Assembly (NCBI GenBank): GCA_011316305.1
Contig: SAUG01000021.1
Coordinates: 496,001 to 560,000 of the forward strand
Length of the DNA: 64,000 nt
Reading direction: 5' to 3'
DNA from: Rusavskia elegans
Taxonomy: Eukaryota; Ascomycota; Lecanoromycetes; Teloschistales; Teloschistaceae
The notes under the pieces were generated by a model. The model was not told where the DNA came from. It did no database searches and saw only the letters and a list, made by a program, of their open reading frames with translations. The translations under genes and the position numbers were made by a program. Shown here piece after piece: positions 38,013 to 50,538 of this stretch. Each line of letters starts with the position of its first letter. Within the stretch, counting starts at the first letter, position 1.

Positions 38013-38559
38013 TTATCACAAGTGTCGACCCCGTTCAAAGTTAATTGAACAGGTCTGAACTGATAAGCGGGTCTGATTCTATATCTTGCCTAACGCGTTA
38101 TAAAAGCGTTTATAAACAAGTCTTTTACTTATAAATAAAATTTTAGCTTCTAAGCGTTTATAAGCGCCCTGAACGCTTTAAACGAATTTTAAAATTTTTA
38201 AAAAAAATCTTTTAAAAACTCTAAGTCCCTCTATCTAGTAGGGCTACTAGTATTCTATTAAATATCTATACTAGTAAACTTTTAGTATAGATTTTAAAAA
38301 TTTTATTTATAGAACTCTAGTATTACTCGTTTCTAAACTAGAGATTTCTCGTTATAAAACGGAAACTAACGGGTACTAAACCTTAAAAAATTTAATTTTA
38401 AAGATCTAAATATAGATAAAATAGACGTTTTTAGAATATATTTAAATTTTTTCTATTTACTAAATAAGACAATCTTGTTTAAACCGGTTTAAACCGGCTT
38501 AATCGATTCTGAACGCTTTTTTTTTTTAAAATACTATAAGCGGATTGTATATTTGCTGA
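38013..38559 (+). mobile_element. repeat D, copy 2
   Basis: It starts TTATCACAAGTGTCGACC and ends TTTGCTGA before TATATA. It lies inside the gag region of C1 at a point where C2 has uninterrupted sequence. CpA and TpG are common, so it is little affected by RIP. Confidence 0.6.
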
Positions 38560-38685
38560 TATATAACTATAATTAAATTACCGAAATTATAAAAAATTTA
38601 GGATCTTTTGTTTTCTTTTTAAATTTCCGGATTACTAAAATAACTTCTATATAGAACTATATTTAATTAAAGGTTATTCTTTTAT

Positions 38686-39172
38686 TACAAGTACGGGCGG
38701 CGTATTTTAAAAAACGCGATAGTGTTTAGTACAGCATTGGATTTCCTATTACGCTTCGACAGACAAAGATATACGGGACGGTCTAAATATTAGTACTGAA
38801 AAGTATTTTAGTAATTTCAGTAAATAAATACTATAAATATTTTGATTTCAGTAGTTTTAATAAATAAATACTATATACACTTTAATTTTGGTAGTTTTAG
38901 TAAATAAATATCTTTAGTTGGAGCTAGTTTAGTTGTTTTAGTCTATAAAAGATCTAAGTAATAGAAGATTTTAATTATTTATATAGATTCCGAACTCGAC
39001 GCCTTTATAGCTTGTATTAAATTTATTAGTTATCGCTATATACTGTTCTAGTAATCAAACTGACTTATTTTTAAATTAATTTAAATAATTACTCGTTATA
39101 TCTCCGTTTACAAATATACTAATAAGTCTAACCAATTATTGGAAATATCAGATTTCCAAATAGCTTTATAAT
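38686..39172 (+). repeat. solo LTR of Gypsy family A
   Basis: It matches 7,737-8,226 over nearly the full length, with no family A internal sequence on either side. It sits within C1 near its 5' LTR, and about 300 bp of C1 expected at this junction are missing. This suggests LTR-LTR recombination with or after a deletion. Confidence 0.72.
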
Positions 39173-39538
39173 ATATAGACGTAGTCCGAATAACTAAATA
39201 GTAAAAGAATTCTAATATAGAGTATTATAACTAGTTTCGTATAGCTATAAAGGTAAAATTATAATATTACGAGGCGTTTTCGTTATATAGTTAATTATAA
39301 AAAAGGAATAAAATAATATTTGATATTTATATTAATAACTAACGAAAATAGCAATTTAATAAAAGTAATAACTAATATATATAGATAAAAATAACTACTA
39401 TAGCCGAAAGTCGCCGTAAATATTTAGTACCGACTAATAAAGGCGATTTAGATAGCTAGCGCGGCTCTGCGACGATTAGTTTTCCGTCCAGTCAATCCGT
39501 CGCTGATACTTTTATATAGTCATAGACGTAACAGTTAT

Positions 39539-40318
39539 CGAAATTTTTTAGTAGCGATCGATATTTCGAAAAGTTATAATATTCGCTTTCTATCTATATT
39601 TCAATCAATATATTATTAGCTAGATAATTTAGAATATTTTCTTTTAAAATATGATTTTTACTATTATACTAGTTGTTTTTTCTTTTTTTTATTCGATTTT
39701 ATTATTTCTAATCTTTTCTAGATTTCTATAAATCGGTTTCGTAATATTTTTATATACTAGAATATCTTTTAGCGCTATTATATAGTTTATTATATTATTT
39801 TAACTTATTAACATTCCGATTAATACGTACTATAATTACGTTTATATAATATAGTAAATGAAATAACGAATAGTATAGTACGGTATATATTATATTAGAA
39901 ATTTATAATAATAGTTAGTTTATAAAAATATAATCGATAGAAGGATATATTACATTGGTAAACAAATTTAAATTGAAATTCTATAGAAAAAACCATTATT
40001 TACGTTAATTAAACTGGGCTATAGATTCTGCTACCGTATATTTAATATTGATATACTATCGCTTGATTTGTTTATCGAACCACTGGTTTACCGAGTACTA
40101 AAACTAAAACAAACCAATTAAATGAAAAAAATCGGAAATAAAATTCAATTAATTAATAAAATCGTTAGCTAGATTTTAGCTAAAGTAAACGAATCTATAT
40201 AATTCTAGAATTTTCTAGAATATTCTATTATATATTTTTATATACTTTTAGCTACTATTTTACGTATTTTCTTTCTAGTATTAATTATATTACTTTATTA
40301 TATTATTTATACTATTTT
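39539..40318. other. AT-rich sequence with a relic of retroposon E
   Basis: Most of the stretch is unrecognised. About 40,003-40,120 resembles the last 120 bp of element E (ACTGG near its start, and CCGAGTACTAAAACTAAAAC near its end). Confidence 0.4.
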
Positions 40319-40323
40319 CTATT

Positions 40324-43300
40324 TATTGCGTCCACCATTCCATAGAGATATTCTAGAAAATTAGTCAACCAAGCGAAACTAATTATTTATAGTCGTCTAT
40401 AGTCGCTATAGCCGATTTTTATAACGGAAACTTTTAGTAGACGGTTATCTGTCGGTACTATTAGCTATTTTTACTATATATATCGCTTTATATTTCTACT
40501 AGATAGATTTTTTTATTAGTTATTAATATAATTATTAAATACTTCTAGTTATTCTTTTTTTAATTACTTTTTTAATAGAAACGCCTCGTAATATTATAAC
40601 CGTACTTTTACAGCTATATAAAATTAGTTACGATATTTTACGATAGGACTCCTTTACTATTTAGTAGTTTATATTATATCTACGGCTGAAGCTAGATTTA
40701 AACGTAATATTTTCTAATATATAGAGACGTTATACTTTAACGATTCCGGAAAATAGATAAAAATCGAACTTTTATCTAACTAATATTATTCGAATAACCC
40801 GTAGAGATATTAGTTAATTCTAGAACTATAAGAAATATTATATCGGAAGATTATATAAAAAAGTTAAATATTCTTTTAATTAGAAAAACAGAATTTTATT
40901 TTATAAGAACTATTAATACGATAGCGTTTATTACAGTCTAGTTTTAATCTAAATCCTTTTAGATACGAAATAATAATTATAAAAAAAAAATCGTCTTTAA
41001 TATTATAAAGATATAGAGGGAAATATATTTAGATATTTTCTAGCTTATAAAATAGAATCTAAAAATCGTATAGATATCGATATAAATAAAGATAAGAAGT
41101 TATTTACTTAATATACCTAAGAGATTAGCCGAGATAAAAAAGATTTACGACGTTTTTACCCGAAAATAGTAGACTAAAAAGGAATTAGCAATTATAGACG
41201 AAGTTCTATAAATAATCTAAAAGTTCTAGAATATATTAAAGGAATTAAAAAAAAGATTACCTTTATCGGCTTATATTTAGAAAGACTGCGAAATTATTAC
41301 TACAGACCCGAAAAAGCTAAAAACTAAGCTAATATATAGATCTAATAATAAATAGTTAAAGATATTACGATAATATATTAACTATAATCTTAAATAAAGA
41401 TAAATTTGATATTCTAAATTAAAAACGGAATAATATAATATTTATTTTAAAAAAAAACGGAGATTTTCGCTTCTATATCGATTTTAGATAATTTAATACG
41501 GTTATATAAAAAAATAAATACCTATTTTCGCTTTTAGTAGATCTAAAAAGCAAAATAAAAAAAGCTAAATTTTTTACTAAATTTAATTTAAAAGACGCCT
41601 TTAATTTATTTAGAATTAAAAAAAGCAACGAATAGAAAATAGTATTTAGAATAAAATATAGACTTTTTAAATTTTTAACAATATCTTTCGGATTAATAAA
41701 TACGCCGTTAACCTTTTAACGCGCTATTAATAAAATAAACGCATATAACTATTTTAATATTTTTATTATAGTTTATATAAACGATGTACTAGTTTTTTCG
41801 AAAACGAAAAAAGAATATAAATAATATATATATATAAAGTAATATATAGATTCCGGGAATATAATCTTAGAATTAAAAAAAAAAATCGAAATTTTTTAAA
41901 AAGAAAATAATTTTTTTAGAATATATAATTAGGCTAGAGGATATTATTATAAAAGTAAATATATTTAAATAATAAAGAAATAGCTAGTCCTAAAAAATAA
42001 AAAAATATATAAAGTTTTCTAGAATTTATAGAATTCTATTAGAATATTATAAAAAGATATATAAAGAAAACCGTTCCTTTAATAGATTTTCTAAAAAATA
42101 AAATAATATTTAAATAGATAAAGATCGAAAACGATATATCTAAAAAAATTAAATAAAATTTTATAAATAAAAACGTTTTAGAAATTTTCGATCTATACGA
42201 ATAAATTATATTTTATATAAATATCTCGGATAGGATATTAAGATTATATATAGTATAAAACGGAAGATTATTAGAATATTATTCTAGGAAATTAACCTCC
42301 GTAGAAGTTAATTATATATTAATAGATAAGGAAATACTAGTAATCGTAGTAAATCTAATATACTAGAAAATTTATACTAGTAGAATATTAAAGTAAATAG
42401 TAGTCTATATAGACTATAAAAACCTTCTATCTTTATTTATTAATAAAGAATTTAATTAAAGATAATCAAAGTAGGCCGAAGAAATAATATATTATAATTT
42501 TAAAGGATATTATATTAAAGGTATAGATAATACGGTCGTAGAAATCTTTAGTCGAAGAGTAGACTATAAAGCAATATAGAAGACAAATAGACTATTATTA
42601 AAAAGAAATAGCGAAATCTTAGAAAGAATAGAGATATCTAAAGAAATAAATAATAATATTCGATAAACGTATAATCCGAAAATAGCAGGATATTAGAATA
42701 TTAAAAAAATACTTCGAAGAATTTAGAAGAAAAAAAATATATCTATTTTAAAGAAATATATTAAAAAATATATCGGAAACTGTCTAGAGCACGTAATATT
42801 AAAAAAGAGTCGATAGAAATAATCGGATAAGCTGTAGCCGATAAAAACGCTAGACGAGCCTTACTAGTAAATCGCTATAGACTTTATAACGAACCTATCT
42901 AAATTAATCGATTTTTATATTTAAATATTATACGATATAATGGTAATAATAGTAAATAAATTTATAAAATATATAAAGTTTATACTATATAAAATTATAA
43001 TAATAGCGGAATAATTTATATATTTAATTTTATAAAAAAAATTAACGAAGATAGTAGAAATGAAATAAGTAATATTAATATCGTTCTATCTATAAACGTA
43101 TAGATAAACGGAAAAAATAAACTAAATACTAGAAATATATCTAAAGATATACTATTCGGAAAAAGAAAAAAACTAGATATAACTTTTTCTAATAATATAA
43201 ATAACGATTAATTCTTCGTATAATAAAGATATCCAGATAACGTCCAACGAGCTATTCTACGGGAAAATATTAAAAAAAGAAATCGTCGATAATACTAGTA

Positions 43301-44657
43301 ACCTAGCGGCGTAAACCTTTATTAATAAAAAAAAGCGTAATTAAAACAGAGTAAAAATAAAAATCTAGAAAATAAAATAGAGAGTAAAGGAAAAATTAGA
43401 TAAAATAAAAAGATACTACGATATCTAGAAAGGAAATAAAATATTACTATTAATAAAAAACTTAATAGATAGAAAACTAGATAGGCTATATATCGGAACC
43501 TTCGAAGTTTAGAATATTAAAAAAATAATAGCCTATCTAAAATTATTAATAATAGGACTTTTCTTAAAATTCTATATAGGTTTATTTAAAGAAAATTTTC
43601 TAACGTATATTTCTAGCTAAAGATTAGTATTATTAAAGGAAGAAAAAATATAAAATTAAAAAAATTATAGATAAAAAAAGAAAATAGACGAATTTTTAGT
43701 TAAATAGAAAGATTTTCTAGACGAGGAAAATATATAGGAACTAAGAAAATATCTAAAAAGTATCTAAAAGGCTTTAAAAAAAATTAAAAAAACGCTATAG
43801 AAGGGGCCGTATTATATCTACGATTCTATAGAAGTATTTTAGAAAATTAGCTAGTTAAATAAAACTAATTATCTATAGTCGCCTATAGCTATTATAGCCG
43901 ATTTTTATAACGGAAGCTTTTAGTAGATAGCTATCTATCGATACTATCCGCTATTTTTATTATATATATCGTTTTTTATTTCTATTAAATAGTTTCTTTA
44001 ATTAACTATTAATATATATATACGATTAATCATTCGGATTTTGATTTTAGTCTTTTACGATTCTAACGCTAGAGGCGCTAAACCGATCAAATTACGCAAT
44101 TATTTGGTATTCAAATATTTTACCGAAAACTCGAATTAAGGACTCCCGAAAGAGCTAGATCTGGACTAAAACCCAGAGGGAAACCGTGATCTATTTAACT
44201 TTAATTAACTTAATTTCCTTCGATCGATCGAGCTAGGCCGGGACGATCTACTATCTAGTTTTTCTATATTTTAAACTCTGTAAAATCGACTAGGATCGAT
44301 AGAAAAAACTCAAGTATTAGGGTTAGCCTTCGAGGGATTCGAACCTCCGACCCGTAGATTAAGTCCGTTAACTCCGAAATGGAGTGTTGGATCCGCTGGG
44401 CCTCCAGGTCACGCAGTGTTGCCGCTGCGCCACCCAGGCCAACTATTAAAATAATTATTAATTATCTCTAGTTATTTTCTTTCTAATTACCTTAATAACG
44501 AAAATATCTTATAATATCGTAAATATACCTTTACGGCTATACGAGATTAGTTACGATATTCTATACTAGAATTTTCTTACTATTTAGTAGTTCGTACTAC
44601 GTCTACGGCTGTAGCTAGACTCGAACGTAACGCTTTCTGATATATAGGGACGTTATA
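40324..44657 (+). mobile_element. Gypsy family B, copy 2: pol-only, exact TSD
   Basis: The 5-bp duplication CTATT lies at 40,319-40,323 and 44,658-44,662. The 5' LTR is 40,324-40,733. The 3' LTR starts near 43,809 and is split by SINE copy 3. Without the SINE the element is ~3.9 kb, as in copy 1. The domain order is the same: protease tail, reverse transcriptase (about 41,330-41,810), RNase H (about 42,270-42,580), integrase (about 42,860-43,330) and a chromodomain relic (about 43,660-43,790). A gag region is again absent, so the gag-less state is a property of the family and not of one deletion. The polypurine tract AAGGGGCCG precedes the 3' LTR. Confidence 0.82.
44013..44440 (-). mobile_element. 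tRNA-derived SINE, copy 3, inserted in an LTR
   Basis: The duplication AACTATTAA lies at 44,004-44,012 and 44,441-44,449. The interrupted LTR is continuous in other copies (for example 36,620-36,660), which proves the insertion. The minus-strand head retains an A-box region (TGGCGCAGCGG) and a B box GGTTCGAATCC. It is very similar to copy 2. The SINE itself is little RIP-mutated although the host LTR is heavily mutated. Confidence 0.88.
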
Positions 44658-44662
44658 CTATT

Positions 44663-45714
44663 ATTCTATTATATTTTATTCAAAATTACCATCTATAAAA
44701 TCCAAATCGGTTATAAACTACGAATATAATAGAAAAAAATCGAAATCGAAATATACGTTCTATTAAAAATAAGATATAGATTATACTATTATATATAAAC
44801 GTTTCTAGAAACTAATAGAAACCGTAATAAAAATAACTACAAATTTAAATATAAAGGCCCTTTTAAAATAAAACGTTAAAAACGAAGAAACGGATTATAG
44901 AATTTGTAAAAGATTTTATAATAATATAATAGAATAATATAGATGATACTAAATATTAGTTTATATATAATATTCTACTACGAGACTTAATTTCGTAATA
45001 AATCTCGCTAAAAAAAATAGAAAAAGTAATATTTAATAATTAAATAAAGTAGAAATGGAATAAATTATTATATTAAAATATTATATTATATTTAAATCGA
45101 ACTATCAAATTTATTAATATTTATTTCTAATATTTCTTCGAATTTACTATAGCTATTAAAGCTATAGACGGAATTGTTTAAACTAAAGATATAATCCTGA
45201 TTATTATATTTATCTATTAACAAATAATCTATTATAGCGATTTTAAAAAATTTAAAACCGCTAGAATACTAGAATCTCTATAAATATAGTCGAAATTTAC
45301 TAAAAAATTTAGCTATAGTAGTAATACGACTAATATAACTATCGAATCTTCGTATAAAAAGAAAAAAGGAAATACTAATAACATCGTCGAAATTAATAGA
45401 AAAGACTAGATAGTAGAAAGGTATTCTACTAAATAAAATAATACTAAATTCTAAAATAGAAAAGATTTAGTAAAAAATATATATTTTAATTAGATTGTAG
45501 ATAAAGATAAAGATAAAAATATAAAAAAAAGAAAGGATATAAAAAGAAAAACGAAAACGGAAATCGAAAATAATAAAAATACAAAAAAAATATCCAAATT
45601 ATCTAATTAATTATCTTTATCTAATAAGAGTAAATTTAGATAAATATATTATTTCGATATATTACTATATTATTTTTTAAAAAATAAATTTTATAATATA
45701 AAACTAAAGATTTT
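44663..45714. other. AT-rich RIP-type sequence, nothing recognised
   Basis: About 1 kb of degraded sequence without recognisable domains. Confidence 0.45.
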
Positions 45715-45895
45715 AGCGATTTTAGCGGTTTTAGTAGATTAAATCCGGGTTTTCGGATTTAATTTAAAACCGAATCGTATCGAATTTTAAAAAAATCCGA
45801 CTCGATTTAGTTCGGTACCTAGAAAAGTCGGAATCGATTCGGATCGAATCGGTTTTTCTAACTCGGATTCGAAATCCGATCCGACGGTCAGTTTA
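45715..45895. repeat. MITE fragment (right end)
   Basis: It ends GATCCGACGGTCAGTTTA and contains the family's AATCGATTCGG blocks. The left terminus was not found. Confidence 0.5.
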
Positions 45896-47211
45896 TTCTA
45901 GATTTTACGCGAAATATATAATCTAAAAAATTCGATATTAACTAATTTTTATCTTTATTATTATAGAATAAAATAGTAGATAAAGAATATAAATATTTAA
46001 TTCTAACTAAAAAGAAATATCGGATAAAAGAAAATTTAACTAGATATTCTTTTATACGCTTGTCGTTTCTAATAGTTAAAAAAGTTTATACTTTTTTAGA
46101 AATCTATTAAAATCTTCTAAAACTAAACTCGGTAATAATTTAACGGAATCTTTTTACGCGGATAGTATAAAATTATCCGTCGAATTAAAGGATACGGGAT
46201 TATTAATTTTATTAAATTTTAATAATATACGTTACTTTCAGATAATAAAATTATCCTTTTTTTCAAAAAAAAACTTTAAAGTACTAAATAAAGCGAACTT
46301 ATTTTATTAGTAAATATTAAAAGTTTAACTCGTAAATAAATAAATTATTATAAATTGCTTTTTAAGAGAAATATAATAATTAGATTTTCTAGTTTTTTTT
46401 TAAATATTCGGATATCGTATCTTTAATTCTAATACGAAATTTAGCTTTTTTAAATTTAAATCGTTTCTCTATTTAAAATATTAATAGACTCGAATAAATA
46501 ATAATAGATAAATTTATAGATCGATTCGGAAATAAAAATATTATACGGCTTTTTCGATTTTATATATTTTTTATATATATCGATATCCGGAAGAATTCTA
46601 TAGACTTTAGAATTATTACGCAAGTAACGACTATAAAAAAAAGATATTATTTTCATTCGATATTATATATACTAGTAATATTTTAAATAGAAAACGGATT
46701 TATATATTATAAAAAAAAAGGAAAAAAAAAGTTATTAGAAAGACGAACCGGTTTTTATATTCTATAAACTCAATATATTAGATAAAAAACGTTATAGAAA
46801 GAGCTGTATTATATCTACGACTCTATAGAAGTACTTGGATTTTTTAATTAGATAAACGGACTAATAGTTTAGTTTAATTAGAACTGCTAGAACCGTAGAA
46901 CTACCTTCTTTTAATAGATCGACCCTATCGGATATATCGACTTTTTTTTTATATATATCGCTTTTTATAATCTAGTAGAAAGCTTTTTTTATTAGATATT
47001 AATATAATTACTAAATACCGCCTCTATTTATTTTTTATAATTATCTATATAACAAAGACGTTTTATAATATTATAGCTATATCTTTATAGCTATATAGAA
47101 TTAATTACGATAATCTATACTAGGACTCTTTTACTATTTAGTAGTTCGGACTACGCCTACGGCTGTAGCTAGGCTCGAATATAACGCCTTCTAATATATA
47201 AAGACGTTATA
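45896..47211 (+). mobile_element. LTR family C, copy 5: 3' internal part and LTR
   Basis: Sequence at 45,900-46,330 parallels 8,990-9,480 of copy 4. A purine run (AGAAAGAGCTG) precedes the LTR at 46,807-47,211, which starts TATTATATC and ends GACGTTATA. The U3 part differs from C2 but matches the LTR at 23,295, so there are at least two LTR subtypes. Confidence 0.62.
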
Positions 47212-48419
47212 CGACGAATTTTTTCAATTTTTTAATAATACTATTATTTTTTTCAGATATTAATTTATCGAATTTATAAATAGCACCGGTACTAGATATA
47301 CTATTATCTAATACTAGAGTTTATAAAAGTTATTTATTTTTATTTAATAGAATTATATCGATTTTAGATTTTCTAAAACCGAAAAAATAAAGTGATATTT
47401 ATTTAAATAAAATTATTTTTCTAGTTATAGTAAAGATTTAAATAGTCTGAAAAATAGTTATATCATAAAATAATAATATAAACTACTATTTAAACAGTTA
47501 AAAAAAATATAGATAAATTTCGAAATAATTCTATATATATACAAACTATAGTAAATTATTAAATTTTTTTTAAACGTAAAAAAAAAAGAATATAGTTAAT
47601 AAAAATTTAGTAAATCTTCCGGCTATTTTTAAAACAGATACTATTCGAAAATTAAATATAGTATATAATTATCGTATATATGCGGTTATAGTATATATCT
47701 TTAAAAAACTAAAAAATTAGAATATAATAGTTTAATACTAAAATATAATAAATTAAACGGATATTAGATTTTCGCTATAAAAAGATTTATTTACCGGAAC
47801 TTTCTATATTTCATTCGAAAGTTAATAAATATAAAAAGTTTACCGAAAGTAATATTAGCTATTTCTATCTTTTCTATAATAATAAATCCGCCGAAATCGG
47901 ACTTTATATCGAATATATAAATAAAGATATCCATTATTATAATATCTGTATTTTTATCGAATAAGTTAAAAATATCGCTAAATCTAATAATAATATTAAA
48001 AAAAATCTAAAGATATATTTTTATAGTAAAATTTTATAATTATATTCTAACGAACTTTCGGATATAAAAAAAATATATTTAATAAAAGATTTCGAAATAT
48101 AAATTAAAACTTTAATTATTTATTTTAAATTATCGATAGAAAAAAGAATATATATTTTAAATAAAAAAAATATACTATCAAAAATATAAACTATTATTAT
48201 AAATCTCGCAAATATAATTAGACTAAATTGAAAACTATAAAATGCGCTAAAATAACTAATATTCGGTAAATTATTCTATAGATATAAATAGATTTCGCTA
48301 GTTTTTTCTATACTATTTTTATTTCTAAATTAATAAAAAAAACTACTATTAATACGTTTTTCCGTTTAATAAATAATTATAAATTCAAAATCTAGATTAT
48401 TAGAAAAAACTATATCTAA
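47212..48419. other. AT-rich RIP-type sequence, nothing recognised
   Basis: About 1.2 kb. Short open stretches occur on both strands, but none resembles a known domain. Confidence 0.45.
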
Positions 48420-48786
48420 TAGATTGATCGTCGAATCGGATTTCGAATCCGGATTAGTTTAAAACGTAATCCGATTCGACCGAATTTCGGGTTTTAAATT
48501 ATAATCCGATTCGACCCGTTAAAACCGCTAAACTCTAGTATAAAAGTATAAAGCTAATATAACTTATATATATATTTACTAAAAAAACTTTAATTAATTA
48601 ACCACGTTAGCTAAAGATATTCTAATTCGAGGAAATATATTATCTAAACGTATTATCTTTATTGAAAAATTAATATAATAATATATTAAATATATAATTT
48701 CATTAAATCGAATCCGAATCGAGTTATTAAAATCGAGTCGGATATTCGACGGTTCGACGAGAACCCGATCCGAAACGGTCAATCTA
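48420..48786. mobile_element. hAT-type MITE relic, 367 bp
   Basis: The ends are TAGATTGATCGTCGAATCGG and CGAAACGGTCAATCTA. The flanking 8-mers ATATCTAA and ATTTCTAG match at six positions, consistent with a decayed duplication. Confidence 0.65.
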
Positions 48787-49770
48787 ATTTCTAGTAATTT
48801 TAAAAAACGGTTTTTTATAATTTAAATCGTTAATAAATAGAAAATTCCTTTCGATTTTAGTTTTAATAGATATTAGAAAATGTAATATACCAATCGATAT
48901 TTAATTCCGGTTATTTCGAATACAAATATTAGTATTCTATAATTTAATAGATTTTTTAACTTTTCTAGAAATACTATTTTCTTTTTATTAAAAAAAATCT
49001 ATCTAAAATATCTTCTATTAAAAACAACGTAATTTTCTTTTATTTTATAATTATAAATAGATTAGGAAATCTAATATCTATAATAGACTTTTTTTCAAAT
49101 ATAGTAAAGTTTTATATTAATATATAATAATAGATTTTAGAAATTTATTATAAATTAAAACTTCGTCTAAATAAATTAAAAAGTCGGATCGAATTATAAT
49201 TTTAAATCTATAATCTGACTCGAATAGCCAGTTTAAATCTAAAGCTACTACGTTATAAAAAGAAACAGCGCGATATTTTAGCTTTCCGTTACGGCCGATT
49301 ATTTACCGAAATTGAATTTATCAAACCGATACAATTAGAAATTGTTGCGGTTTATCTCGTAGAAGAAGTTATAGTACTCTGTAAATTCTGCGTTTAGAAA
49401 AAGCCTAAAGTTAAAGCCAAAGGTTTTTTTATTTAATATATTCTACTGCCGGCGGCGAATAAATTTAACTTTCTATCGGGTCGTTGTATTAACTACGTAT
49501 TCAAAAACGGATAATCTTCCTTTAAAGACAATATTATTAGGAGGAAAAAGCCTCCGATGAAATAATCTATCTTTAGCGGTGACGATCAGCAATCGTTAGA
49601 ATTTTAAACGGAATCATCCGTTTTACACAATCTGATATATTAGCTATCTCTGTGATACAATAGATCTCGATCTGATCCTTTCGTCCCAACTCCTAATACA
49701 ATTGCCTAATTAAGTAATGTACACTCCAAAATTTTACGTTCTAGCAAAAATAACGGCGAACATACAGCGC
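48787..49770. other. compartment border: RIP-type DNA giving way to normal composition
   Basis: Up to about 49,250 the DNA is AT-rich, with a MITE-like fragment near 49,160-49,230. From there CpA and TpG return quickly. No gene was recognised. Confidence 0.5.
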
Positions 49771-49860
49771 GCCCACTTGGCTTAGGGGTAAAGCATCGCA
49801 CTCGTAGAGGCTCCATTTTATCGATATGCGGGGATCCAAGGTTCGAATCCTTGAGTGGGC
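49771..49860 (+). tRNA. tRNA-Thr (anticodon CGU) with a 19-nt intron
   Basis: All arms can be folded by hand. The acceptor stem GCCCACT/AGTGGGC has 7 pairs. The D stem is GCTT/AAGC, the anticodon stem TCGCA/TGCGG, and the T arm CAAGG-TTCGAAT-CCTTG. The A box TGGCTTAGGGG and B box GGTTCGAATCC are perfect. The anticodon loop is C-T-CGT-A, with the anticodon at 49,803-49,805. The intron, 49,807-49,825, begins right after position 37, the canonical site. The mature tRNA would be 71 nt plus the discriminator A at 49,861. A run of eight T starts at about 49,866 and serves as the Pol III terminator. Confidence 0.95.
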
Positions 49861-49865
49861 AGAAA

Positions 49866-49873
49866 TTTTTTTT
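49866..49873 (+). terminator. Pol III T-run terminator of tRNA-Thr
   Basis: Eight consecutive T residues lie five bases after the discriminator base. Confidence 0.8.
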
Positions 49874-50538
49874 CGAATTTTTTGTGGGACGAATGGAGCT
49901 GGTGTTTTGACGTCATCCGACGTCACCACCGATGACCACGTGCTTGAGAACCATCTACTGCAAATATCCCCATTCTTCGCTATTAAGTAGTCTTGTGCCG
50001 GCTTGATTGCAGTGATCGAACACCGAAGCCTCTACTCGGCGTTAATGGCAACCTGCACTGAATTGACAACTACACAATGCCATTAAGCAAGCACACCGAA
50101 CTCAGCTATCACGAGCCACTTCTAGGCACATACTGATCTAGAATCAATTTGATAGTGGGAAGTTGGTATCTGGCATCTCGTGGCTTTTAACGATATAAAA
50201 AGTCCTTGTCAAGCCTCCGGTCAAGGTCGCCACTGACATCGCCATGCGAAAGAACCTCTGCCCCGCAAAGGATAACTCTGTGTGGTAAATTTAGGTTCCC
50301 AATGTTCGGGTGAAGGCGAAAATGGAAAGTCTTAAATGCGTGGATGAAACAGTGGGTATTGAAATGCGTTCAAGCGTCATGAGATTGTTCGACAAGGCGT
50401 TGATCCACCACGGCTTGGCTACAGTTATGATTTTGCCGAAGTCCATGGATATGAAGGAGTCCAATGCTCCCACATTCAGAACTTAGAGACACTTCGAAGG
50501 AGAAATCAATCAACCGAAGGCATCGATGCTTCTTCAGG
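49874..50538. other. intergenic region upstream of the secreted-protein gene
   Basis: DNA of normal composition. A TATA-like GATATAAAAA lies near 50,192, some 345 bp before the start codon, which is far for a core promoter. No gene was recognised. Confidence 0.4.

Larger units (their letters stand above)
26420..39533 (-). mobile_element. LTR family C, copy 1 (outermost shell of the nest)
   Basis: The 5-bp target duplication GTTAT lies at 26,415-26,419 and 39,534-39,538. The minus-strand 3' LTR starts at 26,420 and extends to about 26,850. The 5' LTR is the right end, 39,173-39,533, still ending GACGTAACA. Internal sequence is split: 26,850-28,365 joins 37,321-38,685 across a MITE. The join is shown by comparison with the uninterrupted stretch near 30,640-30,700 of copy 2. 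Repeat D (38,013-38,559) and a family A LTR (38,686-39,172) are also inserted. The gag zinc-knuckle region lies at about 37,560-37,640, and no pol domains are present. Confidence 0.8.

Noticed and set aside
46456..46656. 66-codon minus-strand frame rich in Ile, Tyr and Lys
   Set aside because: The composition is that of RIP-type DNA; no domain and no start context.
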